Shown here: positions 11,753-20,395 of the stretch, piece by piece
How the letters are laid out: every line of letters begins with the position of its first letter
Numbering within the stretch: the stretch's first letter is position 1
Source: Mariniblastus sp.
GTDB lineage: Bacteria; Planctomycetota; Planctomycetia; Pirellulales; Pirellulaceae
Reading direction: 5' to 3'
Assembly: GCA_022447555.1 (NCBI GenBank)
Contig: JAKVBF010000002.1
Span: 214,625-278,624, forward strand
DNA length: 64,000 bases
Notes under the pieces: model-generated
The model's input: only the letters and a program-made list of their open reading frames with translations
Told to the model about the DNA's origin: nothing
Database searches by the model: none
Translations under genes and position numbers: made by a program

Positions 11753-11792
11753 CCAGCATCGACTAGCCTGTCCCAGCATCGACTAGTCTGTC
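11753..11792. repeat. Two-copy 20-base tandem repeat
   Basis: Positions 11753-11772 and 11773-11792 are two adjacent 20-base units that differ at one base (CCAGCATCGACTAGCCTGTC and CCAGCATCGACTAGTCTGTC). They fill the space right before the stop codon of the leftward gene at 11793 and lie 50 bases after the stop of the rightward gene. No function is evident. Confidence 0.85.
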
Positions 11793-12653
11793 CTATTGCT
11801 GCACTCTACGAAAATGGCTGATCACAGCCTGTAACTGCTTGTCTTTTAATGGCGTCTTCGAATTAGCTAACTTTTGTAGAGCTAAATGCTTCCAGACGGT
11901 GTTTGTCCGAAACTCTTCTTCGGATTGCCCAAAATCCCTCGTTTTCTGCTGCATCCATTCCGCCGAGGAAAGGCCCTGTTTCTTGGCCTCTGAAGAAATT
12001 AGGCGGTCAATTTCGCTGGCCCAGATGTACAACCCTTGCCGTTCACATTCTTCCTGCAAACCCAAGATATTGCGCTCTTGTTGCAAACGTTGCATCTCCT
12101 TTCTAACTTTTTTGAAGTCCGGATGACCAGCGGCTAAATTAGAATCCTGCAAAGCAATTAGGTTGATCCTCAACGCCTCGAGCTGCATGTCTAAGCGAAA
12201 CAGTTCTTCAGATCCGATTCGTTCTTGTTTTGAGAAAATCCGCCAACGATAAATTTGCTTTCGGAGAGACTTAATCTTGGGGTGATTACCCGAAAATTCC
12301 AATTCCGATTTGGCTAACTCGATCTCTAATTCGATGATTTTTGCCAGGATATCATCCGCAGGCTCGCCGACATATCGTTTAAGGATTTGCAACTCAGCTC
12401 GCAAATTAAGGACGTCCGGGTGCCTACTCCCAAGGACGCGAAGCTGTTTAGCAAGTTCCTCCTGGAGGCGCACAATACGGGTCTCGATGCTTAAATTGGA
12501 AACAGGGACCAAATCATCCTGAGTGCATGCAAAAAGTGATCCGTTGGGTACCGGGCTTAATACCAACGTGATCCCGCACGCTAACAGGGCTGCCGCGAAC
12601 GATATGCCCCATGCCGGCCCGCGCGCTCGGTTTTTTACAAAAATGAACTTCAT
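11793..12653 (-). CDS. Exported coiled-coil protein with HP repeats and SurA-N-like C-terminus
   Basis: A 286-residue protein with an N-terminal membrane/signal helix (about 14-36, WGISFAAALLACGITLVLS). The middle contains three spaced copies of a G-x-x-HP-x-x-x-x-LR pattern (LGSRHPDVLNLRAELQ, FSGNHPKIKSLRKQI, LAAGHPDFKKVRKEMQ) inside predicted coiled coil; similar GxxHP motifs occur in the periplasmic helices of Wzz/GumC-like chain-length proteins. The last 90 residues (WASEIDRLISSEAKKQGLS...EEFRTNTVWKHLALQKLA) resemble the N-terminal helical domain of SurA-type periplasmic chaperones, but no parvulin PPIase domain follows. The function is unknown. It converges on the DUF4912 gene. Confidence 0.7.
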   Translation of the reverse strand: MKFIFVKNRARGPAWGISFAAALLACGITLVLSPVPNGSLFACTQDDLVPVSNLSIETRIVRLQEELAKQLRVLGSRHPDVLNLRAELQILKRYVGEPADDILAKIIELEIELAKSELEFSGNHPKIKSLRKQIYRWRIFSKQERIGSEELFRLDMQLEALRINLIALQDSNLAAGHPDFKKVRKEMQRLQQERNILGLQEECERQGLYIWASEIDRLISSEAKKQGLSSAEWMQQKTRDFGQSEEEFRTNTVWKHLALQKLANSKTPLKDKQLQAVISHFRRVQQ

Positions 12654-12813
12654 AGACTGTCACAACCTATGTCCCATTAAACAAATCATTCTTTATCTTA
12701 GTCTCAACAGGAGGGCGGGTTACCTTTTTATTCATAAGAGGGTCTCTCAAGCTGTATCCCGCCCAATTCAGATTTGGGACAGCCAAGAAGGGACGGCCAA
12801 AAATAAAGCGATA

Positions 12814-13152
12814 TCACCAACCGAAATAGATTCCACCCCAGCTAGGTCGGCTATAATACCCTCCATACGTTCTGCAGGCCGGTCGGTAGCTCGGTGCGGC
12901 ATAATATCGCGGGCCTCGATAACCATAGTAGGCTCCGTAGTTCCTGCTGTACAAGCTGAACCCCGAACCACCAATCTGAATTGAAACCCCTGGACTGGAA
13001 TACCCATATTGCCCCCCATGGTGCCGATGTGCAGGGTGATGGTGGCCGCGAGCCCCATGATACCGTTGTGCTTGTGATTCAGAGGTGATCACCAAAGCCA
13101 AAGCCAGCGCAGCCACCAAGACTGCAAAACGCTTGAATGAACAGTGCTTCAT
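12814..13152 (-). CDS. Small secreted His/Tyr/Gly-rich protein
   Basis: A 112-residue protein with a classical signal peptide (KRFAVLVAALALALVITSESQAQ, cleavage expected after AQA near residue 28). The mature part is rich in His (ARGHHHPAHRHHGG), then Tyr and Gly (GAYYGYRGPRYYAAPSYR). AGGAG lies eight bases before the ATG. No catalytic motif is seen. Low-complexity secreted proteins of this composition are common in planctomycetes; metal binding through the His cluster or a cell-envelope role are possibilities, not shown. Confidence 0.75.
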   Translation of the reverse strand: MKHCSFKRFAVLVAALALALVITSESQAQRYHGARGHHHPAHRHHGGQYGYSSPGVSIQIGGSGFSLYSRNYGAYYGYRGPRYYAAPSYRPACRTYGGYYSRPSWGGIYFGW

Positions 13153-13415
13153 AGCCGATTCTCCTTAAAATTACGAGCGAGATAGAGGGTAAACATTCGT
13201 TCGGTGTAACGGAACAGCCGATGAGATTCCATCGTCACCCTCTCTCATTAAGTGCATTTTCCATGCCTCAGCGCTTGACGGGTAACTGAAACCTTCGGAC
13301 CTTAATGATTTCGCAGGTTTCGTCCACAATACGACAAACTTTAGTGTAAAAAACATTGTGCTCGATTGAGCCACACCTGTAATCACAATGACGTCTAGAA
13401 AGTGACTCCGGAATC

Positions 13416-14462
13416 ATGTCTTCTGCTCACAACGATGACCAAGAATCTGGCTTGTTACCACCGGGACAACAACGAGTTGCCGATGGGAAATGGCCTGTCA
13501 TTGGTGAACGGAAACCCGCTCCAGTTCATCAACCATGGGAGTTGAACGTTTCGGGAGAGATCGATGAAGCGATACCATTTTCGCTGAACGATCTGCATCA
13601 ACTGAAGCAACACACAGCGGTCATCGACATTCACTGCGTCACGCGATGGTCCAAACCCGGGGTTGAGTTTACTGGGGTACTATTGGCAGATCTGCTAAAG
13701 TCTTGCCCACCGAAACAGGATGCTAAATTCATCTCGTTCGTCGCCCATTCAACCCGCAAACACTCGACCTCACTCCCTTTGGCGGAGGCGCTGGAACACA
13801 AGACGTTGATCGCTCATACCGTTAATGGCGAGCCCCTCGAACCGGAACATGGCGGCCCACTGCGTAATATTGTCCCGGGAAAGTACTTTTACAAAAGCGT
13901 CAAATGGCTACGCCAGATCGAGCTCCTGTCGGAAGATCGGCTGGGATTCTGGGAAGCTGAATCAGGCTATCACAACGAAGCCGACCCGTGGAGGGAACAA
14001 CGGTACATGGCGCCTCAGATCGATCGCCGTACAGCAGCTCGACTAATTGCCGAGAAAAACTTTGCCGGGCATGACCTCCGCAGCATGGATGCTAAGGGTC
14101 GTGAACTTTCGCATTTATTAGCTCAAGGTGCTGCACTACGAGACGCAAATTTCAATAATGCCAATCTTCAATTTGCAAACTTCTCGCATGCCAATATGTC
14201 CAACTGTCACCTTCGCAACGCTGATTTAAGGAACGCAATTTTTATCGGCACTGATCTCGAAGGGGCCAATCTGTCCGGAGCCGATTTGCGGGGGTCGGAT
14301 ATGACAGGATGTTCGTTGATTGGCAGTTCCTTCTGTGAAACCGATGCGAAGGGCAGGGTAATCCTCGGCGCGCTGATCGACCAAACGACCTCACTTCAGC
14401 ACCACGCGCTCGAACCTCTGACTCCGACACAGCTGGATTACGTCCTGGGAAAAATAAACTAA
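13416..14462 (+). CDS. Sulfite-oxidase-type molybdopterin oxidoreductase fused to pentapeptide repeats
   Basis: A 348-residue protein. Residues about 35-200 form a sulfite-oxidase/YedY-like Mo-cofactor domain: WELNVSGEID, then IDIHCVTRWSKPGVEFTG with the Mo-ligating Cys near residue 74, and HGGPLRNIVPGKYFYKSVKW, which lines the pterin site. No Tat or Sec signal precedes it, so a cytoplasmic location is inferred. Residues about 230-315 are pentapeptide repeats of the A(D/N)Lxx type (DANFNNANLQFANFSHANM, NADLRNAIF, GANLSGADLRGSDM), predicted to form a right-handed beta-helix. The substrate is unknown. The stop overlaps the convergent membrane-protein gene by four bases. Confidence 0.85.
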   Translation: MSSAHNDDQESGLLPPGQQRVADGKWPVIGERKPAPVHQPWELNVSGEIDEAIPFSLNDLHQLKQHTAVIDIHCVTRWSKPGVEFTGVLLADLLKSCPPKQDAKFISFVAHSTRKHSTSLPLAEALEHKTLIAHTVNGEPLEPEHGGPLRNIVPGKYFYKSVKWLRQIELLSEDRLGFWEAESGYHNEADPWREQRYMAPQIDRRTAARLIAEKNFAGHDLRSMDAKGRELSHLLAQGAALRDANFNNANLQFANFSHANMSNCHLRNADLRNAIFIGTDLEGANLSGADLRGSDMTGCSLIGSSFCETDAKGRVILGALIDQTTSLQHHALEPLTPTQLDYVLGKIN

Positions 14463-14812
14463 GATTCTTGGTCCTCTATTTGCTCGGGCGACTTCACTTC
14501 CTCCTCACTGGAGCAATTTGTCGCATGGATTTTTTTAGCAAAAGAATCTCGAGGCCGTCGGGTGGACTCGGCCAGCTGACTCAACGAGAGCCCACGGCCG
14601 ATTAGCTTGGGTGAGAAAACGGCAACAAGGGCCCCAAGACCGCAGATACCCACAAAGCTGAATGCGGCCGACCAAACCGCCTCTGACCAGGGAACCGCCC
14701 CCACCCAGCCCTTCCGGAGATCAAAGAACGTGACAAACAAACCAAACACCACGAACAACAAACCGTAAAACCGTGTCGACCGCCGAATTCCAATTCTAAC
14801 TGTTTTCTTCAT
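14459..14812 (-). CDS. Small two-helix membrane protein of unknown function
   Basis: A 117-residue protein with two membrane helices (about 14-32, YGLLFVVFGLFVTFFDL, and 47-68, FSFVGICGLGALVAVFSP) and a polar, acidic C-terminus. I recognise no family motif. It converges on the molybdopterin gene with a four-base overlap of the stops, and its start lies 112 bases from the divergent PLP-enzyme gene. Confidence 0.65.
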   Translation of the reverse strand: MKKTVRIGIRRSTRFYGLLFVVFGLFVTFFDLRKGWVGAVPWSEAVWSAAFSFVGICGLGALVAVFSPKLIGRGLSLSQLAESTRRPRDSFAKKIHATNCSSEEEVKSPEQIEDQES

Positions 14813-14924
14813 CTAACTGCGTCAATGTAGCCGAGGGAAACCAAAGGCGTTCGAGCTTGCCTTTTCAAAGAATTACTTATCCAATGATACCAGCTCAAGC
14901 GATTCCCATTCACCGGAGTTTTTC

Positions 14925-16706
14925 ATGGCGACCGATCCCTCAATTGAACTAATGAAAAAGCTGTCTCCACGGCGGAACTCTACTCAAGCGACCACCGTCG
15001 AAGAATTGGTGAGTGAGCAATTGCACCATTTTGGGATCGAGCCCGACGAAGAATACGGCCAAACGCTGCAAAAAATCGTTGCGAGGATGTACGAAAGCCA
15101 GCACGACATTGAACGATTGTGGCAACTAACGCTTGAATCGATGAATGATCTGGAACAGGCCGATAAAATCCAGCGTTTTAATGCGAAAAAATTTCTATCC
15201 TTTCAGCTCGCCAAACTACTGGACACCCTCCAGCATCCGTTTCGAAAAACCTACCAATCCCTCGGGTATTCAGGGGCCACACAGACAGCCAAAGGCCCTT
15301 ACCCAGTTTTTGATAACGTCACCGCACTCTTCTCAGCCACCCCCGTCATTACGCGAACGGCGACCTACATCTACGCATGTGCTGAATGGATTGCGGATGC
15401 GTTTCGCGGCAAAGAACTGATGCTTGAGATCTACTCCAGATTACTGAATCCGACCAGCGTCTGTTTAGCAAATCATATTGTCGATCTAGAAGCGGGGCCC
15501 CATGCAAACGAGTACTTGGCTTGGAACTTCAACAGCGGAATGGCTGCTATCGATGCCGTTTTAGCGCACGTTTTGGGCCGAGATGACATTCTCATCACCA
15601 GTCGCAATATCTACGGTGGTGCCTATCAATTGATCCACGATTGGTATGCCAAAGATGGAAATTTGGAAGTCTCTGTAGAAACCTTTGACGGTTTCTCTGC
15701 AGACGACTTTTCCAAGTGTTTGGAGCACGTTCGTGAGAAACACGCAGATCGCCTAGCTCAGGGGAGAAAAATTTACGTCTACATCGAGTCTCCCTGCAAT
15801 CCACATGGCTACGTCATGGATGTCGCTGAGATCTGCAAGCGAGCCCACTCTGATAATTTAACCGTGGTGTTGGATGCAACCGTGGGAACTCCATTCCTGT
15901 ACCGGACGCTCCAACGCGAGAACCCGGTCGAAAGACCGGATTATGTGATCCATAGCTACACAAAGGATCTCAGCGGATGTGGCGGGGCCATTGCGGGATG
16001 CGTGATTGGTAAAAATGAAAACATGTTTATTCCCAAAGGCGAGACGTTTGGCGAGCACTCATGGGATCAAACGATGTTTTGGAATGTCTACTACGTTAAG
16101 GGAGCCTTCCTTAATGCTGACGCAGCTTTTGAAGTCATGCAAGGGATGCGAACGCTGACCGTTAGGATGCTGCGAAAGTGTATCAATACGCAGATTCTCG
16201 CTAAATTCCTAGATGCCCATCCGAGTATTACCGTGCACTGCAACGCGATCTCGGGAAATGACAACTTCGATCTCTGCCAAAAATACATGAATCTTGGATT
16301 ACCAGCGCCGCTGTTTACGATCGATATGGGACAGATCGCACCGGTCACTTTCAAACGGTTTTTCGACGCCCTATCACCTACGTTTGGGCACATGATCAGT
16401 CTTGGTCAATCCAATACGATCGTCAGCTGCCCCGCCCTCACAACACATTCCGAGCTGAACGAAAAAGCTTTGCTGGCAGCAGGACTCAGCCCTACAACGA
16501 TCCGCTTCGCTGTAGGTGACGAAGACCCATTCGATCTGATCCGCCATCTGGTATTTGCTTGTCGAGGCACCATTGATTTGGATATACCCAACTTCTCGGA
16601 AGGTTTTCTTTCGGACCAAGTAGCTCGGGAACTGGTCCGAAAAACTTACTCCGATACACACTCACAATTCGTGGATGTCGAATTAGAAAGCAGTAAGGGC
16701 TACTAA
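14925..16706 (+). CDS. PLP-dependent Cys/Met-metabolism-type enzyme with N-terminal extension
   Basis: A 593-residue fold-type I PLP enzyme related to cystathionine gamma-synthase / methionine gamma-lyase / O-acetylhomoserine sulfhydrylase. The cofactor-loop segment AWNFNSGMAAIDAVLAHVL lies at about 199-217. YIESPCNPHGYVMDV (about 286-300) and VVLDATVGTPF (314-324) flank the pyridine ring site, and the Schiff-base Lys is K347 in VIHSYTKDLSG. About 170 residues precede the catalytic core, so the protein is roughly 190 residues longer than the 390-420 usual for the family; the extension is helical and unassigned. GGAG lies six bases before the ATG. The precise reaction cannot be told from sequence alone. 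Confidence 0.85.
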   Translation: MATDPSIELMKKLSPRRNSTQATTVEELVSEQLHHFGIEPDEEYGQTLQKIVARMYESQHDIERLWQLTLESMNDLEQADKIQRFNAKKFLSFQLAKLLDTLQHPFRKTYQSLGYSGATQTAKGPYPVFDNVTALFSATPVITRTATYIYACAEWIADAFRGKELMLEIYSRLLNPTSVCLANHIVDLEAGPHANEYLAWNFNSGMAAIDAVLAHVLGRDDILITSRNIYGGAYQLIHDWYAKDGNLEVSVETFDGFSADDFSKCLEHVREKHADRLAQGRKIYVYIESPCNPHGYVMDVAEICKRAHSDNLTVVLDATVGTPFLYRTLQRENPVERPDYVIHSYTKDLSGCGGAIAGCVIGKNENMFIPKGETFGEHSWDQTMFWNVYYVKGAFLNADAAFEVMQGMRTLTVRMLRKCINTQILAKFLDAHPSITVHCNAISGNDNFDLCQKYMNLGLPAPLFTIDMGQIAPVTFKRFFDALSPTFGHMISLGQSNTIVSCPALTTHSELNEKALLAAGLSPTTIRFAVGDEDPFDLIRHLVFACRGTIDLDIPNFSEGFLSDQVARELVRKTYSDTHSQFVDVELESSKGY

Positions 16707-16721
16707 GACGGAATCCTACAC

Positions 16722-16746
16722 CATGGTGCGTGGCTCTCGCACCGTG
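16722..16746 (+). terminator. Strong hairpin after the PLP-enzyme gene (possible terminator)
   Basis: CATGGTGCG pairs with CGCACCGTG (nine base pairs including one G-T wobble) across a seven-base loop, 16 bases after the stop codon at 16706. No T-run follows on either strand, so an intrinsic terminator is doubtful. It lies between two convergent genes. Confidence 0.4.
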
Positions 16747-16794
16747 AAGCGAAGGCCTTACAGGCTAAAGTAGCAGGCCTCATCACCCAATCGA

Positions 16795-18036
16795 TCAGTC
16801 GGTAAATTCTCTGACAATGATCGATGCGTTATGACCACCAAATCCAAAGCTGTTACTCATCGCCGTTCTGATCTTCCGCTCTTTAGGAACGTTAGGGGTG
16901 TAATCCAAATCGCAATCCGGATCTGGCTCGTCCAGATTGATCGTAGGAGGAACCGTGTTGTTCAAAATCGCTTTGAGCGAAAAGATCAACTCCACGCCGC
17001 CACTGGCACCCAACGAGTGCCCAATCTGACTTTTCGTGCTAGAAACGCTTACCTTGTAAGCATGTTCCCCAAAAACAGACTTCATCGCGATCGTTTCGGC
17101 TTTATCACCTAGCGGCGTGCTCGTTCCGTGAGCGTTGATGTAATCCACTTCCTCCGGCGCAATCCCCGCGTTCTCCAAGGCCAAGGTCATCGCTCGCGCG
17201 GCCCCACTTCCAGTAGGATCTGGAGAGGTGATGTGGCCTGCATCACAGGTTGTACCAAAACCTATCACTTCACCGAAAATCTCGGCACGGCGCGCACGGG
17301 CGTGTTCGAGCTCTTCAAATATGAGGATTCCCGCCGCTTCGCTAAGAACAAAGCCATCTCGGCCCCGGTCAAAAGGACGACTCGCAGCAGCCGGATTGTC
17401 ATTTCGAAATGAAAGCGCCTTCATGTTTTGAAAGGCGGCCATGCCAATCCGAGTGAGAGCGCATTCAGCCCCGCCCGTGACAAGCAGATCGCAATCACCT
17501 TTACGAATGAGATCCACAGCGTCTCCCATCGCATTACCTGCGCTCGCACAGGCAGTGGCTACGGAGTAGTTGGGCCCCCGCAGACCGTGTTGGATCGCGA
17601 TGTTACCACCCCCTGCGTTCAACATCAATTTCGGAATGGTCAACGGAGAAACACGACTGGGACCCTTTAGTATCAATCGTTCCATCTGCTCGGAAATGGT
17701 GATCAAACCACCAATTCCAGAACCCAAAAGACAACCATACCGAAGATTATCACCCGTCGTAAAATCCATTCCTGAGGACTGGATTGCTTGATCAGCACCC
17801 ACGACCGCAAACTGGGAAAACCGATCAACCTTTTTAGACTCTTTCGAATCCAAGTGAGCAGAGCAATCCCAATCGTATACATCACCGCCAATCTTGACCT
17901 TCAAATCCGAAGTTTCGATTAGACGAATGTCGTGAATACCACTTTCACCGGCAAGGATGCGGTTCCAACAGTCTTCAACCTCGCTGCTAAGCGAGCTGAC
18001 CACTCCCCAACCGGTAACAACGATTCGACGCTTCAT
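16795..18036 (-). CDS. fabF: 3-oxoacyl-ACP synthase II
   Basis: Elongating beta-ketoacyl-ACP synthase of type II fatty-acid synthesis, 413 residues. The catalytic triad is visible: C163 in VATACASAGNAMGDA, His in NAHGTSTPLGDKAET, and His in KSQIGHSLGASGG. The N-terminus MKRRIVVTGWGVVSSL is typical. It condenses malonyl-ACP with acyl-ACP in the cytoplasm. It lies 11 bases after acpP, at the end of the fabD-fabG-acpP-fabF cluster. Confidence 0.97.
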   Translation of the reverse strand: MKRRIVVTGWGVVSSLSSEVEDCWNRILAGESGIHDIRLIETSDLKVKIGGDVYDWDCSAHLDSKESKKVDRFSQFAVVGADQAIQSSGMDFTTGDNLRYGCLLGSGIGGLITISEQMERLILKGPSRVSPLTIPKLMLNAGGGNIAIQHGLRGPNYSVATACASAGNAMGDAVDLIRKGDCDLLVTGGAECALTRIGMAAFQNMKALSFRNDNPAAASRPFDRGRDGFVLSEAAGILIFEELEHARARRAEIFGEVIGFGTTCDAGHITSPDPTGSGAARAMTLALENAGIAPEEVDYINAHGTSTPLGDKAETIAMKSVFGEHAYKVSVSSTKSQIGHSLGASGGVELIFSLKAILNNTVPPTINLDEPDPDCDLDYTPNVPKERKIRTAMSNSFGFGGHNASIIVREFTD

Positions 18037-18047
18037 ATCTAAAAAAC

Positions 18048-18281
18048 TTAGCTACCATTTTCTATGTGATTAATGGCTTCACCAACCGTCTGAATCTTCT
18101 CAGCGGCCTCATCCGGGATACTGATATCGAATTCTTCTTCGAGCTCCATTACAAGCTCAACGGTGTCCAACGAATCGGCTCCCAAATCATTAACGAAATT
18201 AGATTCCGGTTTGATTTTTTCCTTATCGACACCTAGCTGTTCGGCAACAATATCGATTACTTTTTCTTCGACCGACGACAT
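18048..18281 (-). CDS. acpP: Acyl carrier protein
   Basis: A 77-residue acidic four-helix carrier protein. The phosphopantetheine attachment site is S37 in [21 protein letters not shown] consensus GGAGG lies eight bases before the ATG, fitting a highly expressed gene. It carries the growing acyl chain for FabD, FabG and FabF encoded alongside. There are 194 bases between it and fabG. Confidence 0.98.
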   Translation of the reverse strand: MSSVEEKVIDIVAEQLGVDKEKIKPESNFVNDLGADSLDTVELVMELEEEFDISIPDEAAEKIQTVGEAINHIENGS

Positions 18282-18475
18282 TGATCGGCCTCCTTTGTTA
18301 AATCATTAAAATTTTAAGTTTTACACAGCTTAAACGGCCTGTTTTCACGGCCAGTGTAATTCGCACAAAAGAACCAAGATAGAGGATTATTGTAAAAAGG
18401 GTCAAGGCGTCCAAAACCACTTAAGAACCACTTAGTGTAGCGTTTTCGTTGATTTTGGCACATGCCACCCTATTT

Positions 18476-19237
18476 CTACCCTGTCATCCCTCCATCTACT
18501 GTCAAGACTTGACCTGTAACGTAACCTGCAGCTGGGCTGGCAAGGAATAAAACACACGCCGCAACGTCATCAGGAGTCCCCAAACGGCGGGCCGGAATGG
18601 ATTTTTTAACTTCTCCTAAAATCGTGTCACCCAGGGCTTCGGTCATTTCACTTTCAATAAAACCTGGCGCCACCGCGTTGACGGTCACCTTGCGCTTGGC
18701 CAACTCTTTGCTCAAACTCCGCGTCATTCCAATCATTCCAGCTTTGGAAGCGGAATAATTCGTCTGTCCAGCGTTTCCGATCAGGCCTGAAACACTGGAG
18801 ATATTGATGATTCGACCTTTTCTAGCTCTCATCATCACCTTGCTCGCGGCCCGACTGAACAGAAAGGTTCCCCGCAGATTAATATTGATCACGTCGTCCC
18901 ATTGTTCATCTGACATGGCCGGCAGAAGATTATCTCGCGTGATTCCGGCATTATTGACCATGATATCGAGCTGGCCCCATTGCTCCGCGACCGTAGTCAC
19001 AATCGTATCGACCGCTTCACTATCGCTAACGTTGGCTGCCATCACTTCACCCTCACCACCCGCCTCTTTTATCGCGGCAACGGTGGCAGCTAATTTCTCA
19101 GCATTCCTCGCGACACATGCCACCCGAGCACCCGCTCCAGCCAACGCAATCGCCATGGCGCGACCCAACCCCTGTGAGGCTCCAGTCACGATCGCCGTTT
19201 GACCTGTCAAATCAACTTTCAGGGATTCCAGACTCAT
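18476..19237 (-). CDS. fabG: 3-oxoacyl-ACP reductase
   Basis: A 253-residue short-chain dehydrogenase. The dinucleotide motif is VTGASQGLGRAMA near residue 18. NNAGIT is near residue 95, and the catalytic Ser, Tyr and Lys are in ISSVSG (about 147) and YSASKAGM (about 160). VAPGFIESEMT and the C-terminal YVTGQVLTVDGGM are typical of FabG, which reduces beta-ketoacyl-ACP with NADPH. It lies 55 bases after fabD and before acpP. Confidence 0.95.
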   Translation of the reverse strand: MSLESLKVDLTGQTAIVTGASQGLGRAMAIALAGAGARVACVARNAEKLAATVAAIKEAGGEGEVMAANVSDSEAVDTIVTTVAEQWGQLDIMVNNAGITRDNLLPAMSDEQWDDVININLRGTFLFSRAASKVMMRARKGRIINISSVSGLIGNAGQTNYSASKAGMIGMTRSLSKELAKRKVTVNAVAPGFIESEMTEALGDTILGEVKKSIPARRLGTPDDVAACVLFLASPAAGYVTGQVLTVDGGMTG

Positions 19238-19292
19238 TTCATATCCTTAAATAATGATGAGCGACCGATCGAAACGATCGCATTATGTTGTA

Positions 19293-20204
19293 TCAACCCA
19301 AAACACCGTGACAGGGAGTTTTGCGAGACACACGTTTCATTAAGCCTCGCAACACCCGGCCATAACCCACTTCATAAAATTCGTCGAAACCGTCGTCTAG
19401 TAATTGCTGCATCGAATCGTGCCACAGCACTGGCGAACATACTTGGCGAAGCAATAAGTCACAAAACTCATCCGGTTCAGTATGTGGTTTGGCATCCACA
19501 TTTGAACAGACGGGTATCCGCGATGATTTGATTTCGACCTGCTCCAAAGCCTCCCTCAGCTTCTCGACCGCAGATTCCATGATCGAGGTGTGAAACGCAC
19601 CCGCCACCGATAACGGAACACTTTTCATGGCACCCGCGGCTTCAGCCGCGTCTGCCACATGATTGCATGATTCCTGATGCCCCGAAACGGCCGTGTTACC
19701 CGGGCAAAGTAAATTAGCGATCTGCAGGACTTCACCGTCCTGTCTCGCAGAATCACATACAGACGCTACTTGCTCACGCTCCAAACCCAAGACGCTCACC
19801 ATGCCACTCGGGGTCTCATCTGCAGCAGCCTGCATCGCCTCCCCGCGCCGCTGGACCAGACGTAAGCCATCCTCAAATGAAAAACCTCCGGCGAATGCGA
19901 TCGCCGTATACTCACCCAAACTCAATCCCGCCGCCATCTGGCATTGATCAATTAAATCCGGCGATTCGAGTTTTAGCTTTTCCAACGCCAAAAAGCTGGA
20001 GACGTAGAGCGCGGGCTGGCTAACGACCGTCGAATTCAATCGATCCGCTGGACCCTCAAAACAGATTTGGGATAAATCATAGCCTAAAACGCTATTGGCT
20101 CGGTCCAACAATTCACGAGCTACCGGTAAGGTCTCGCAAATCTCACGACACATTCCAACTTGTTGCGCGCCCTGTCCGGGGAATAGGAAAGCGATTTTGC
20201 TCAC
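19293..20204 (-). CDS. fabD: Malonyl-CoA:ACP transacylase
   Basis: A 303-residue malonyltransferase. The N-terminal LFPGQGAQQVGM motif, the nucleophile elbow GLSLGEYTAIAFAGG (Ser near residue 94), the following QRRGEAMQ arginine motif and the catalytic His in AGAFHTSIM (near residue 203) are all present. It loads malonate onto AcpP for FabF. It is the first gene of the fab cluster here; fabH and plsX, often upstream, are not in this window. Confidence 0.95.
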   Translation of the reverse strand: MSKIAFLFPGQGAQQVGMCREICETLPVARELLDRANSVLGYDLSQICFEGPADRLNSTVVSQPALYVSSFLALEKLKLESPDLIDQCQMAAGLSLGEYTAIAFAGGFSFEDGLRLVQRRGEAMQAAADETPSGMVSVLGLEREQVASVCDSARQDGEVLQIANLLCPGNTAVSGHQESCNHVADAAEAAGAMKSVPLSVAGAFHTSIMESAVEKLREALEQVEIKSSRIPVCSNVDAKPHTEPDEFCDLLLRQVCSPVLWHDSMQQLLDDGFDEFYEVGYGRVLRGLMKRVSRKTPCHGVLG

Positions 20205-20395
20205 CGAATATGGCCTCTTATGTAACGACTATCGACGATCGACAAATTCTGATTGAGAATGCAAACTTGAAGTAAACCGAGAATCGTAAGATTCGGCTGA
20301 AAACGTGTCAACGTCCCGATCGCCGGTTGATCTCATTTGCGGCGAGTGTAGAGGGATATTGAGGATTAGGAAAGCCATTTCGATTGGCCCGAAAA

